A stretch of DNA of 64,000 nucleotides from an uncultured Bacteroidales bacterium (GCA_949282265.1 CASDOZ010000008.1:42095-106094); one strand, 5' to 3'; positions 1 through 9,721 are shown, numbered from the stretch's first letter. The notes: generated by a model not told the origin, from the sequence alone. A program made the numbers and translations.

Positions 1-1158
1 GTCAGATGGGGCAACTCCGTTGCGACGAGCGTCATCAACATAACACCCGAAAGGGCCCGCCGCTGGATCAAATCCCGTTTTGATGCCACGGAAATAGAAG
101 CAGAAGACGGTGCCGCCTACGATTTGGTACGCGCTTCCGTCAATTTAGTCATCGCATCACTGCTGATTGCACTCGGCACATCGCTGAAACTGCCCTTATC
201 GACCACTTACGTAACCTTCATGGTGGCCATGGGTTCATCGTTGGCCGACAAGGCCTGGGGACGCGAAAGCGCCGTGTTCCGCATCACCGGCGTGCTGTCG
301 GTCATCGGCGGCTGGTTCATCACCGCAGGGGCGGCTTTCACCAGCTGCTTCCTTATGGCATTGCTCATGTATGCCGGCGGCAATATAGCAGCTATCATTA
401 TCGTAGCATTCAGTATATTCTTCCTGATAAGAAGCCACATCAAATACAACAAAAAGACCACAGAGGAAAAAGAAACTGACAAACTGTTCAAGGAAATGCT
501 TGCCAGCAAACAACCAACCGAAGTATGGCCTTTGCTCACCAAACACGTGATGCTCAACGAGCTGGATTTCCTGAAAAGCTACGCTGACATGTACAAGGAT
601 ACGACCGAAGGTTTCATTACGGAAAACCTGAAATTGCTCTGGAAATCCAAGCAGTTTATCGGCAAGGAAAAATATCGCCTCAAAAACCTGCGTCGCAAAG
701 AGACCTTGTGCCTACGCATGAGCGGCAAAGACATGTTCATGAAAAAAGGAACATGGTTCCATTCGCTACACAACGGCATGGAACAAATCTATTACAGCGT
801 AAGGCGCATGTACGAGCCCATAGTCGAGCATCTGGAAAACAATTTCCCCGCCTTGCCAGACAACAAGATAACGGAATTTGAAACAGCACGCAACGAGGTA
901 ATCAACTTTATTGAGCAAGTGTTCATTTCTCTACGCGACAGACAATGTATTGATGATAAGACGCTGATAGCACGAGGAGCGGAACTGCAAAAGAAATTTT
1001 CCACCATGCGCAAGCAATTGGCACTCGACATGCAGGAGGACAACATCAACCTCACGGTTGCTTATCTGTATCTGATTATTTTGCAGGAATCGGAACAATT
1101 CGTCGTGCAACTGCAGCAATTGACACGCGCTTCCGAGAAATTCTATACGGCTCAATAA
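1..1158 (+). CDS. Inorganic phosphate transporter, PiT family (3' part)
   Basis: The reading frame is open from base 1, so the 5' end lies outside the window; 385 residues are visible. The first ~140 visible residues contain hydrophobic membrane segments and the PiT-like signature PLSTTYVTFMVAMGSS. PiT proteins move phosphate with Na+ or H+ across the inner membrane. The remaining ~230 residues are charged, mostly helical and have no membrane segments. This is a cytoplasmic tail not found in short PiT proteins; it resembles the PhoU/DUF47-like helical partners of such transporters (inference). The stop overlaps by 7 bp the end of the convergent response-regulator gene, so no room is left for a terminator. 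Confidence 0.88.
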   Translation, partial: VRWGNSVATSVINITPERARRWIKSRFDATEIEAEDGAAYDLVRASVNLVIASLLIALGTSLKLPLSTTYVTFMVAMGSSLADKAWGRESAVFRITGVLSVIGGWFITAGAAFTSCFLMALLMYAGGNIAAIIIVAFSIFFLIRSHIKYNKKTTEEKETDKLFKEMLASKQPTEVWPLLTKHVMLNELDFLKSYADMYKDTTEGFITENLKLLWKSKQFIGKEKYRLKNLRRKETLCLRMSGKDMFMKKGTWFHSLHNGMEQIYYSVRRMYEPIVEHLENNFPALPDNKITEFETARNEVINFIEQVFISLRDRQCIDDKTLIARGAELQKKFSTMRKQLALDMQEDNINLTVAYLYLIILQESEQFVVQLQQLTRASEKFYTAQ

Positions 1159-1928
1159 TCCAGCCACAATTTGAACGCAGCCGCTTTTTCCTTGCTGACA
1201 AAAACAGGCTCGCGGGATTCCGGCCGCGTATGGACAACAAGTTTGCCCGTAAAATAAGGCTCAATGCGTACAATCGCATCTATATGGAGAATAGTATGCC
1301 GGTTGGCTCTGAAAAAGCGGTCCGGGTCAAGTTGTTCGGCCAGCTTGTCAAGTGAAAAGTCCAGCACATGCTCCTTGTTCTGCCGCGTTACCGCAAAAGT
1401 CAGCTTGCTGGCTGAATAGAAATAGGCTATTTCATCCACAGGCAAAGTAATGGATTTTCCGACCCCTGCCACAAGGAAACGTGTACGGTATTTTTTCTCC
1501 TGATTAGCCAAAGAGCGCAATACGGAAAGCAAATCTGGCAATCCTGCAGCACCACGATGCACTGAACGTTCGAATTTTTCAATTGCTTTCTCCAAACGTT
1601 CCAGACGTATCGGTTTCAACAGGTAATCAATACTATTGACCGTAAAAGCCCGGACGGCATATTGGTCATAGGCCGTAGTAAAAACAATGGTACTGCTTGG
1701 TCGTGCCTGTTCGATAAACACGAACGAATCCCCGTCCGACAGACGGATATCCAGAAACAGCAAATCGGGATGCGCATGTGTAGCAAACCAAGTAATTGCC
1801 GTCTCAATATCGCCGCCAACCTGCACAAGGCTCCATTGCGGGCGCAATTTGGCCAACATGCTTTCCAGCAAACGGGCTGCTGGTTTCTCATCCTCGATAA
1901 TCGCAACTGTCAGTTTCTCAGCATTCAT
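1152..1928 (-). CDS. LytTR-family response regulator
   Basis: This is a 258-residue two-domain regulator. Residues 1-~120 form a receiver: acidic pair in IIEDE, phospho-acceptor Asp60 in LLFLDIRLSDG, Thr-Thr near 84 and Lys105 in LLKPI. Residues ~150-258 form a LytTR DNA-binding domain (FLVAGVGKSITLP, DRFFRANRHTILHI). I chose the Met at 1928 because the receiver begins at once (MNAEKLTVAIIEDE); an upstream in-frame Met would add 21 residues lying inside the kinase gene. It overlaps the kinase gene by 11 bp, implying translational coupling. Its position directly after an RND efflux operon suggests that it controls those genes, but this is inference. Confidence 0.92.
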   Translation of the reverse strand: MNAEKLTVAIIEDEKPAARLLESMLAKLRPQWSLVQVGGDIETAITWFATHAHPDLLFLDIRLSDGDSFVFIEQARPSSTIVFTTAYDQYAVRAFTVNSIDYLLKPIRLERLEKAIEKFERSVHRGAAGLPDLLSVLRSLANQEKKYRTRFLVAGVGKSITLPVDEIAYFYSASKLTFAVTRQNKEHVLDFSLDKLAEQLDPDRFFRANRHTILHIDAIVRIEPYFTGKLVVHTRPESREPVFVSKEKAAAFKLWLDY

Positions 1929-2985
1929 ACAACAAAGGAATAGATACACTAAAAAATTGCCCCTCATTCCGGACAACAACCGTTCCGCCACACAACAGGC
2001 GATACCGTTCCGCCAAATTCTGCAAACCTTTTCCCGTTGAAACAGCCTGCTGCTTCTTGGGCCGGACAGGATTACTCATTACCAAACGAACCGGCTCCGT
2101 ACCTTCCGTATAGAGACGAATGGTCATGATTTCACGCTCGCTCATGTGATTATGTTTCAACACATTTTCTGCCAATAATTGCAAAGCAAGGGGCGGAACG
2201 TGATAGTCCATATAAACATCGGGGATTTGTACGTCAAGTCGCAAACTACCACCGGAACGGACCTGTTGCAAATAAATATAAGAATCCAAAAATTCCATCT
2301 CCTCCCGCAAACTGACTGTTTCGCGGTCTTTGCTTTGCAAGATATAACGATAAACATCTGACAAATGCTGTGTAAAACTCACAGCCACAGATGGTTCATA
2401 CTCTATTTCAGCAATCAATGTATTCAAACTATTGAACAGGAAATGAGGGTCTAGTTGCTGTTGCAAGGCAGCATAACGGGCTTTGACCGCATCTGTTTCC
2501 AGCATTTGTTTTTCTGCACGCAGCTGCTGCACCGATTGCATGGAACGGATCATCAGCAACAGACTGCAAATAGTCATTTCGACAAACCAGACTGCCAGCA
2601 ACAACAAACCTCCGCGCAACCGGACAGAAAACACATCCTGCCCCGACCCGAAAAGCGCTTTCAGGACAACCAGCAACAGATAGTTCAGGAGCAGCAACAA
2701 CAAAGCCACAACAACATAACGGACAACCAAATGCCAACGACGTGCATACGGCATTGAATAACCGGCTATCAGCCAACTGCTCCCGAACATCAAGCCAAAG
2801 CCGAACAGATTAAATACCAAGACCGTGGCAAGCATGATTCCGATGTACATGGCCACATCCGGCGAGACATCGGAAATTTCGAGATGGCTCTGCAACAAAT
2901 AGAACGAAAAGATGCCCAATGCCGAAAAAAGGCCAACGTTCCATAAAACCGGTTTTACACTCCGCGCCATATTCATAACTTTCAT
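1918..2985 (-). CDS. LytS-type sensor histidine kinase
   Basis: This is a 355-residue membrane kinase. Four hydrophobic segments lie at about residues 15-33, 45-68, 85-110 and 126-146. They are followed by a coiled linker and the His_kinase domain (PF06580 type), with the phospho-acceptor His181 in LQQQLDPHFLFNSLNTL. The ATP-binding region shows an N-box (LLAENVLKHN) and a G-box (STGKGLQNLAERY). There is no periplasmic sensor domain of note, so the membrane segments themselves probably sense the signal. It pairs with the overlapping LytTR regulator gene and follows the TolC gene by 38 bp. A TATATTTG box in that gap (2991-2998, minus) may give it a promoter of its own. Confidence 0.92.
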   Translation of the reverse strand: MKVMNMARSVKPVLWNVGLFSALGIFSFYLLQSHLEISDVSPDVAMYIGIMLATVLVFNLFGFGLMFGSSWLIAGYSMPYARRWHLVVRYVVVALLLLLLNYLLLVVLKALFGSGQDVFSVRLRGGLLLLAVWFVEMTICSLLLMIRSMQSVQQLRAEKQMLETDAVKARYAALQQQLDPHFLFNSLNTLIAEIEYEPSVAVSFTQHLSDVYRYILQSKDRETVSLREEMEFLDSYIYLQQVRSGGSLRLDVQIPDVYMDYHVPPLALQLLAENVLKHNHMSEREIMTIRLYTEGTEPVRLVMSNPVRPKKQQAVSTGKGLQNLAERYRLLCGGTVVVRNEGQFFSVSIPLLYEC

Positions 2986-2990
2986 TGCTG

Positions 2991-3019
2991 CAAATATAAT
3001 GCTTTTTACCGGTACTCAA
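2991..3019 (-). promoter_or_regulatory. Possible promoter of the LytS/LytTR pair
   Basis: On the minus strand a TATATTTG (-7 type) box at 2991-2998 is preceded by TTG at 3017-3019, 18 nt apart. It lies in the 38-bp gap between the TolC and kinase genes. The spacing is slightly short of the 20 nt seen at the stronger promoters of this window, so it is a candidate only. Confidence 0.4.
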
Positions 3020-3023
3020 GCCG

Positions 3024-4307
3024 TCAGCGTATCCTTCCCACGGAACGTTCCCAATCGGCACAAGCAATCCGGACATCCAGTTTGGAACGAATGTAGTTCA
3101 AACGCGCCTGCTGGCAATACATTTGGGCACTTATCACCTCCAAAATGGAAACCTTGCCTTCCTGATATTGTTGCAACGAAATCCGTACACTCTCGGAAGC
3201 CTTTTCCAACGAGCAAACTGCCAATTCTGCCCTTTCAAATGCTTGTGTGCAAGCATAACGCGCCGATTGCATCTCAAGACTTATATCCGCCTCCACCTTG
3301 TCCAGTTGTTCGCGCGCCTGCTCAACGGCAAAATTAGCCGCTTTGCGGCTATGGTTTCCTTTCCCCCATTCAAAAATCGGAATGGCCAGCTCAACATACA
3401 ACTGGAAATTCGGATCCATATCCGGCTGGAAATCATATCCAGGCGCTCCATAATCACCCATTGCACCCACATGAACCTTAGGCAAAAATGCCGAAGAAGC
3501 GAAACGCTGCTCCGCCTTCCTTATCCTAACTTCACCTTCCGCCATGTGCCATTCCGGACGCTGTTGTGGAGACATGCTGTCAAATTCCAAGGGAAATAGT
3601 TCCGGCAACAAAACAACCGAATCAAGTGGAATAACCGCTGAGAAATCCACTCCTGCCAATGAATTCACGGCCAGGCGTGCAACTTCTGCATCATTAACCG
3701 CCTGCAAATAGGAATATTCCGCCTCATTCAATTTTACCTCGGTCATCAGCAAGTCGTTCCGTTCCACATAACCCAACTCCACCATATTGCGGACAATCTC
3801 CACCAAACGGCTGACTGAATCCCGATAAGCACGTGCAACTGACTGCGCCTCATAACATGCAACCGCCGTCCAATATCGGTAATCCGCATCAAACGCCACC
3901 TTGTCAGACACCCGCTCCACTTCATAGCGGGCATTCGCACGCTGCCGGCTCGCCCGTTCAACTTCCGCCCGAATCGCACCGCCCGCATAAACCGGCTGTT
4001 CCATAGAAAGCGATGCACCATAGTGTTGATGCGCTCCCTGAAAATGCAAGGCAGGGTTCTCCATAGTCAACTCCAACGGATTTACCGTATAAGAATAGTT
4101 GGCCGCCGCCGAAAAAGAAGGCAAAAAAGCCGTCTTGGCCGCTTTCAGAGATTCATCCTGCCCAGAAAAGCCATAGCCAGCCATTTTGACCTCCTGGCTA
4201 TTCTGCAAAACCATGTCCCGATAGGATTCCTGGTGAATTGTTGATTGTGAATGAGACTGGCCTGCCGCCAGCAACAAAACCGATATTGTAACAACATATT
4301 TTCTCAT
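3024..4307 (-). CDS. TolC-family outer-membrane efflux channel
   Basis: This is a 427-residue protein with a cleavable signal peptide (MRKYVVTISVLLLAAGQSHS). It then shows two repeats of the outer-membrane efflux (OEP) fold: long amphipathic helices rich in Ala, Glu and Arg, and short beta segments such as AAANYSYTVNPLEL and FQLYVELAIPIFEWGKG. The length is normal for the family. It forms the outer-membrane exit duct of the tripartite pump encoded by the two preceding genes, and starts 11 bp after the pump gene in the same direction. Confidence 0.93.
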   Translation of the reverse strand: MRKYVVTISVLLLAAGQSHSQSTIHQESYRDMVLQNSQEVKMAGYGFSGQDESLKAAKTAFLPSFSAAANYSYTVNPLELTMENPALHFQGAHQHYGASLSMEQPVYAGGAIRAEVERASRQRANARYEVERVSDKVAFDADYRYWTAVACYEAQSVARAYRDSVSRLVEIVRNMVELGYVERNDLLMTEVKLNEAEYSYLQAVNDAEVARLAVNSLAGVDFSAVIPLDSVVLLPELFPLEFDSMSPQQRPEWHMAEGEVRIRKAEQRFASSAFLPKVHVGAMGDYGAPGYDFQPDMDPNFQLYVELAIPIFEWGKGNHSRKAANFAVEQAREQLDKVEADISLEMQSARYACTQAFERAELAVCSLEKASESVRISLQQYQEGKVSILEVISAQMYCQQARLNYIRSKLDVRIACADWERSVGRIR

Positions 4308-4318
4308 TGCGTGGAATT

Positions 4319-7300
4319 TTATTTAACCCGATACAAAACCGCATACAAGGCAGGAGCGACAAACAACGTCAATAAAGTTGCAAACGTAAGCCCGAAAACA
4401 ATTGTAGCAGCCATTCCGCCGAAAACGACATCGAACAACAGCGGAATCATTCCGCAAACAGTTGTCATGGCAGCCATCAACACCGGCCGTGCCCGAGAAA
4501 CAGTAGCCTCAACCAGCGCATTTTTCAAATTATCACCGGCTTGGATACGGCAATTTATTTCATCTATCAAGACTATCACATTTTTGATAATCATACCTAG
4601 CAGGCCAAGCCAACCGGCTATGCAAAAAAAGCCGAAATCGAACCCCGTAAGCAGCAGACCCGCAATCATGCCGGTCAGCGACAAAGGCAACATGAGCAGG
4701 ACAACCAACGGTTGCCTGAAATTCCGGAACAATGCCACCAATATGAGTACAATCAAAAGGATTGCCAACGGGAAATAGCGTGTCAGGGCAGCCATTGCTT
4801 CCTTCTGGTCCTTATATTGCGCATCCCAAAAGAAAGAATAACCATCCGGCAAGTCCAGCCCTTCAATTTCTTCCCTAATTTCCGCATGCACTTCCGACAT
4901 GGTTGCTCCGGGACGGGCATCGCACATGGCCGACATGGACACCTGACGATCATAGGTTTTCACCAAAGGCCATTCCCAAGCCATCCTGATTTCACCTGCG
5001 GCCTGCGACAAAGGTGCCGCGTTATTACCGTTCCAAACCGGAATATCGCCCAAAAGTGCAGGACGGTCTGCCGTCCAGGCAGCCCGCAAACGTACAGGAA
5101 TCTGTTTGTCGCCATCACGATAGATACCGACCGTTACCCCATCCGCCATGGCTTTGGTCGCCTCCAGCATTGTTTTCTTGCCAATTTCCAAACGTCCTGC
5201 CCTGACAGGGTCATAATCCACCTGCATGTTCATGGCCATATTTCCCCATTCGCCGCGGGCATTCATCACTTTCGGATTACAACGCATAATGTCCAATGCC
5301 AACCCAGTCATGGAATCAAGTACCGCAGCATCCGGCCCGCAAAAACGCGCTTCTATCATGGCCTGCGGAATACTGTTCAACTCAAAACGGTTGACACGGA
5401 CAAAGGCTTCCGGGAAACGCACAGGCAGCGTATCAGACAAACAAACCTGCAAATTCCTTGCCTCCCCGGGCGATTCCGCCTCCACCAGGTATTGTGCATA
5501 ATTGGACTGCGGCCCAAAAGCAGAATTGGCCAGATAATAACGAGGTGGGGTCTTGCCCACGAAAGCCGATATTTGCCGGACGGCTGGGAAACCGTACATA
5601 AATTCAGTGATCTCCTTTGCAACGGAGTCCGTATATTCTATACGCATCCCTTCCGGCAACCACATATCTACCGTAAAATAACGCTTGTCAAGCTGCGGCA
5701 TAAAAACCTTCGGAATTTTACGGAAACCGGTAGCCGAAGCCGACAACAACGCAAGCATCCCCGCAAGCACCAGCCATTTGTAACGAATAACCACATGCAG
5801 CAATCTGCGAAACAAAACATATATTTTCCCCGCAAACGGCACATTGACCCGTTCATCGGGACGCGGCCTCCGCACCAGTTCCTGCATGAAAAAAGGCGTC
5901 TGAACCATGGCAAAAATCCAACTGAGCAGCAAGGAAACCGCAATCACGATAAACAACGACGACAACAATTCACCCGTAATGTGCGGTGAAAGATAAACCG
6001 GCATGAAAGTCAATATAGCTATGAGAGTCGCAGCCAGAAGCGGCATGGCCGTAACACGGACTGCCTTCTGAATGGCAACCCGCTTCCGCATGCCTCTTTG
6101 CATGTCCACCAAGACCGAATCGGAAACGACAATCGCATTGTCTACCAGCATGCCCATCGCTATGATAATAGCAGCTAACGACATGCGCTGCAAGGCTATT
6201 TCGGCGGACCACATGTAAATCAGCGTCGCAAAAATGGTGAAAACAAGGCCACTGCCAATCAACAAGCCGTTCTTGAACCCGATAAAGAACAACAGAACAG
6301 CGACAACGGTAAGTACCGACAGAATCAAGTTCAACACGAACCCATTGTTGGCAGCGGCCGATTCCTGGCCCTGGTCATATAAAGCAGCTATAGACATGCC
6401 TGCCGGCAACGACTTGCGGAAGTCATCGACACATAACCGGATTTGTTCCGACATATCAACCACATTACCATCCGGCACAGCCGACACGGCAATTCCGACA
6501 GCCGACAGGTTGTCAATACGCATCACCTCCGACAAAGGCCTGCTGTAACTTTCACGTATCTCTGCAATATCGCCCATACGGAAATAAGTGCCATTAGGCG
6601 ATACGACTTGTATATCCCGTATTTCATCGAGCGATTCGAACGCACCTGCGGGCTGAATGCGCAAACGGTTCGCACCGATTTCCAAAGCACCTGCATCCAC
6701 CATGACATTCCGGGCGTCAATAGTGCGGCGGACATCATCGGCCGTAATGCCGGCAGTTGCCATTATGCCCTGCGACAAACAGATTTCCACAACAGGCGTC
6801 TGCACACCGCAAAGTTCCACACGGGCAACATCATCTACTTTCAGCAACTCATTTTTCAAACATTCCGCCGGTTTTTCCAAATCCCTGTTCGAGCAGGCGG
6901 CGCCATAAATGCCATAAAAGATACCCAACACATCGCCAAAATTATCATTCACCCGAGAAGGGCCGGCGCCTGCGGGCAATGATGCCTGTACATCATTCAC
7001 TTTGCGGCGTAGTTTGTCCCACAACTGCTGCATGTCATCGGCACGTATCTCTTTTTTGACATAAACGGTAATTTTGGAAAGCCCGGCCCTGTTTTCCGTT
7101 TTCAGATAATAAACCTCGCCCAAAGACTGCACAGCCTCTTCCAGAACATCCGTTACCTGGGTTTGAACCTCAAACGGCGATGCTCCTGGATAAGGCGTAG
7201 TAATGAGCGCCTGCTTAATCGTGAACGGCGCATCTTCCAATTTTCCCATACGGGAATAGGCCAGCACGCCACCACACAAAACCAAGACCAACAAAAGCCA

Positions 7301-7345
7301 AGTCAGAGCTTTGTTTTTCAGGAAATACAACACGAATTTTCCCAT
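4319..7345 (-). CDS. RND efflux pump, AcrB/HAE1-like permease
   Basis: This is a 1008-residue inner-membrane pump, close to the usual ~1040. A first membrane helix near residues 10-30 is followed by a large periplasmic loop. A TM4-like segment reads GMLVDNAIVVSDS, then come a second periplasmic loop and a C-terminal helix bundle with GMIIKNVIVLIDE. In AcrB the corresponding TM4 positions are two adjacent Asp residues for proton relay; here the second is Asn (VDNA). The TM10 Lys is kept. The substrate cannot be read from sequence. It lies 1 bp after the adaptor gene and 11 bp before the TolC gene, forming a complete tripartite operon. Confidence 0.95.
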   Translation of the reverse strand: MGKFVLYFLKNKALTWLLLVLVLCGGVLAYSRMGKLEDAPFTIKQALITTPYPGASPFEVQTQVTDVLEEAVQSLGEVYYLKTENRAGLSKITVYVKKEIRADDMQQLWDKLRRKVNDVQASLPAGAGPSRVNDNFGDVLGIFYGIYGAACSNRDLEKPAECLKNELLKVDDVARVELCGVQTPVVEICLSQGIMATAGITADDVRRTIDARNVMVDAGALEIGANRLRIQPAGAFESLDEIRDIQVVSPNGTYFRMGDIAEIRESYSRPLSEVMRIDNLSAVGIAVSAVPDGNVVDMSEQIRLCVDDFRKSLPAGMSIAALYDQGQESAAANNGFVLNLILSVLTVVAVLLFFIGFKNGLLIGSGLVFTIFATLIYMWSAEIALQRMSLAAIIIAMGMLVDNAIVVSDSVLVDMQRGMRKRVAIQKAVRVTAMPLLAATLIAILTFMPVYLSPHITGELLSSLFIVIAVSLLLSWIFAMVQTPFFMQELVRRPRPDERVNVPFAGKIYVLFRRLLHVVIRYKWLVLAGMLALLSASATGFRKIPKVFMPQLDKRYFTVDMWLPEGMRIEYTDSVAKEITEFMYGFPAVRQISAFVGKTPPRYYLANSAFGPQSNYAQYLVEAESPGEARNLQVCLSDTLPVRFPEAFVRVNRFELNSIPQAMIEARFCGPDAAVLDSMTGLALDIMRCNPKVMNARGEWGNMAMNMQVDYDPVRAGRLEIGKKTMLEATKAMADGVTVGIYRDGDKQIPVRLRAAWTADRPALLGDIPVWNGNNAAPLSQAAGEIRMAWEWPLVKTYDRQVSMSAMCDARPGATMSEVHAEIREEIEGLDLPDGYSFFWDAQYKDQKEAMAALTRYFPLAILLIVLILVALFRNFRQPLVVLLMLPLSLTGMIAGLLLTGFDFGFFCIAGWLGLLGMIIKNVIVLIDEINCRIQAGDNLKNALVEATVSRARPVLMAAMTTVCGMIPLLFDVVFGGMAATIVFGLTFATLLTLFVAPALYAVLYRVK

Positions 7346-7346
7346 A

Positions 7347-8390
7347 TCACAGAACCGTTACAGGCATATTTTCAGACAAAAAAGACTGCCGGGTCAATAT
7401 GACCGTATCATTTCCGGCAAGGCCAGAAACGATTTCCACACCGCCATCGGCCATTCCGCCCAGTTCGAGCGGACAACAGACTGCTTTACCCGAACGAGCC
7501 AGCCACACGTAATCGCCGCGACGGCTGTCGTGACATATTGCTTCCAAAGGCAACCAAAATAATGGCATATCATTCCCACCTGGCAGTGAAACGGAGACGT
7601 TTCCCCCCATGCCGCCCAACCAACGCCCTTGTGGGTTATCCACAACCGCCGTCAACACATACGAAAGGTTATTGCCTGCCGTACTGCCCGAAACATGGCA
7701 ACTTTCCGGTACAATGGGTTCATCGGGAGCACAATCGAAACGAATCCGGACAGCGTCCTGCAATCCTGTTCCAGATGCATTCAAAGCCATGGCAAGCAGC
7801 TCCGGAATATAAACTTCAGCACACAACTTGTCCAACCGGATAAATGAAACCGCCGGCTGCGATGGTTTCATATCCTGATAAGGTTGCACATATACATTTT
7901 GTACGTATCCATCAAAAGGAGCCACCAACTGCGTGTCAGCCAATTCATTCCGTGCCGTTTCATAGTCAGCCTGTGCAATCCTATATGCCGCCTCGGCTTT
8001 TTCATAAGTACTGCACGAGATATTCCCTGCTTCATACAACGCGCTTGTACGCCTGTATTCCTGTTCCGCTTGCTGCAATAAGGCTGCGGCACGCGTTTCC
8101 CGTACGATAAAGTCCCGGCTATCAATAGACAAGACAATATCCCCACGCCGGAAAAACTGCCCAGGCTCCAACTTGACACCCGTCAGCGTGCCACCAACAC
8201 GGAAAGACAAATCCGTTTCGTGATACGGCCGGACAATAAACGGGTATTCATGCGCATCCGCCTTTACTACCCGGACTACCGGTATCATGGCACGCACGGC
8301 CAAAGGCTCTACCGCGGATTCTGCCGACTGACGGCATGCGGGCAAAAACATTGCCGCCATCAGGTAACAACACACTTTTTTCATAACCAA
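7347..8390 (-). CDS. RND efflux periplasmic adaptor (membrane-fusion) lipoprotein
   Basis: This is a 347-residue adaptor. The N-terminus has a lipoprotein signal ending in a lipobox (FLPAC, Cys about residue 19); translation may start at the first or third codon (MVMKK). The lipoyl/barrel-sandwich part is seen in YPFIVRPYHETDLSFRVGG and QLVAPFDGYVQNVYV, separated by an alpha-hairpin with LLQQAEQEYRRTSALYEAG. Beta-barrel and membrane-proximal domains follow. It links the RND pump to the TolC channel and is the first gene of the efflux run. Confidence 0.93.
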   Translation of the reverse strand: MVMKKVCCYLMAAMFLPACRQSAESAVEPLAVRAMIPVVRVVKADAHEYPFIVRPYHETDLSFRVGGTLTGVKLEPGQFFRRGDIVLSIDSRDFIVRETRAAALLQQAEQEYRRTSALYEAGNISCSTYEKAEAAYRIAQADYETARNELADTQLVAPFDGYVQNVYVQPYQDMKPSQPAVSFIRLDKLCAEVYIPELLAMALNASGTGLQDAVRIRFDCAPDEPIVPESCHVSGSTAGNNLSYVLTAVVDNPQGRWLGGMGGNVSVSLPGGNDMPLFWLPLEAICHDSRRGDYVWLARSGKAVCCPLELGGMADGGVEIVSGLAGNDTVILTRQSFLSENMPVTVL

Positions 8391-8563
8391 CGCCTATTTA
8401 ACGCCGGCAAAAATAGGACAACTCCTATAGGAAAGTCCCGATTTTTCGGACAAAACGGAATCACAATCGACGAAACGGAAAAATCAGCGACTGAAAGCAT
8501 CCTGCATCCGACATACACACGGATTTTTACAAACATTCCGCAAATAAAACGACATTTTTTTTG

Positions 8564-8571
8564 TACTTTTG
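8564..8571 (+). promoter_or_regulatory. -7 box of the queD-queE promoter
   Basis: TACTTTTG matches the Bacteroidota TAnnTTTG element and lies 61 bp before the queD start. No clear -33 TTG is present 20 nt upstream. I looked for a preQ1 riboswitch in the short leader and saw none. Confidence 0.6.
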
Positions 8572-8632
8572 CGCGAGCATCGAGGTGACATTAGGTGCAA
8601 TTTGTTCCAATACAATTTATTCTGGTAAAAAC

Positions 8633-8965
8633 ATGTACACAGTGATCAAACGTATGGAGGTATCGGCGGCGCACAGCTTGCATCTTTCCTACCCCAGCAA
8701 ATGTGAAAATCTGCACGGTCACAACTGGATTATCACAGTATATTGCCGCTCGCGCGAATTAAACGCCGACGGCATGGTTGTCGATTTCAGCCATATCAAA
8801 CAAGCGGTGAAAGCCCGGCTTGACCACAAAAACCTGAATGAGGTAATACCCGGCAATCCCACTGCGGAAAATATTGCCCGCTGGGTCTGCGAACAAGTTC
8901 CGTACTGTTTCAAAGTAGAAGTCCAGGAGTCGGAAGGCAACACGGCCATTTATGAAAAAGATTAA
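8633..8965 (+). CDS. queD: 6-carboxytetrahydropterin synthase QueD
   Basis: This is a 110-residue member of the 6-pyruvoyl-tetrahydropterin synthase fold. It converts dihydroneopterin triphosphate to 6-carboxytetrahydropterin, an early step toward 7-deazaguanine and queuosine. Visible features are zinc ligands in AAHSLHL and HGHNW, the catalytic Cys in SKCENLHGH, and a C-terminal catalytic Glu in EVQESEGNT. I chose the Met at 8633 because the conserved first strand MYTVIKRMEVSAAH follows directly; the frame is open further upstream but through the promoter. Its end overlaps queE by 14 bp. Confidence 0.95.
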   Translation: MYTVIKRMEVSAAHSLHLSYPSKCENLHGHNWIITVYCRSRELNADGMVVDFSHIKQAVKARLDHKNLNEVIPGNPTAENIARWVCEQVPYCFKVEVQESEGNTAIYEKD

Positions 8966-9497
8966 CGAGATTTTCTACAGCCTGCAAGGCGAAGGTTTCC
9001 ATACAGGAACGCCTGCCGTGTTCGTGCGTTTCTCTGGCTGCAACCTGAAATGCCCGTTTTGTGACACACAACATGAGAACGGTATCCTAATGAGTGATGA
9101 GGAAATTCTGCACGAAGTGAATAAATATCCAGCACGAATGGTCATCCTGACCGGCGGCGAGCCTTCGCTCTGGATTGACGATGCGTTCATCGACATGTTG
9201 CACGCAACTAGGAAATACATCTGCATCGAAACCAATGGCACACGCCCTTTACCCGAAGGCATAGATTGGATAACCTGCTCGCCCAAAACCGGCAGCCAGT
9301 TGCGCCTGAAACGCATGGACGAGGTGAAAGTGGTTTATTTAGGGCAGGACATCGCGCCTTACGAACAGTTACCGGCCGCACATTTTTTCCTGCAGCCCTG
9401 TTCGTGTCAGAACACACAAGAAACGATAGCATGTGTATTGCAGCACCCACGCTGGCGGCTCAGTTTGCAAACACACAAACTTATTGATATCCCGTAA
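8952..9497 (+). CDS. queE: 7-carboxy-7-deazaguanine synthase QueE (radical SAM)
   Basis: This is a 181-residue radical S-adenosylmethionine enzyme that contracts 6-carboxytetrahydropterin to 7-carboxy-7-deazaguanine. The SAM 4Fe-4S motif is seen in SGCNLKCPFCD near residues 30-40. The N-terminal substrate segment is INEIFYSLQGEGFHTGTPAVF, and a GGEPSL motif lies in the SAM-binding region. It overlaps queD by 14 bp, so the two consecutive enzymes are co-translated. The later steps (queC, queF) are not in this window. Confidence 0.95.
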   Translation: MKKINEIFYSLQGEGFHTGTPAVFVRFSGCNLKCPFCDTQHENGILMSDEEILHEVNKYPARMVILTGGEPSLWIDDAFIDMLHATRKYICIETNGTRPLPEGIDWITCSPKTGSQLRLKRMDEVKVVYLGQDIAPYEQLPAAHFFLQPCSCQNTQETIACVLQHPRWRLSLQTHKLIDIP

Positions 9498-9721
9498 AAC
9501 ACACAATCCATTTTTCCTGTCTTTCCCGATAGTTGATTCCAAGCATTTGCCTGCCAATTCCAGTGTGATATTTCCAATGTTCTGCAACAGTTGATGGCTG
9601 CAGACTCTTATGCATTCATTTCCGCCACAATGTTTCATATTAGAAAAATGGCATATTTATTGCGAAATATGGTTACCACAAGCAAAAAAAGACAAGATTC
9701 CACCATACACATTATAAAATC

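Noticed and set aside
4712-5989. Plus-strand frame opposite the RND pump gene
   Set aside because: His/Arg-rich low-complexity translation typical of antisense shadows.
8572-8632. preQ1 riboswitch before queD
   Set aside because: The short leader shows neither the conserved C-rich loop nor the A-rich tail of preQ1 aptamers.
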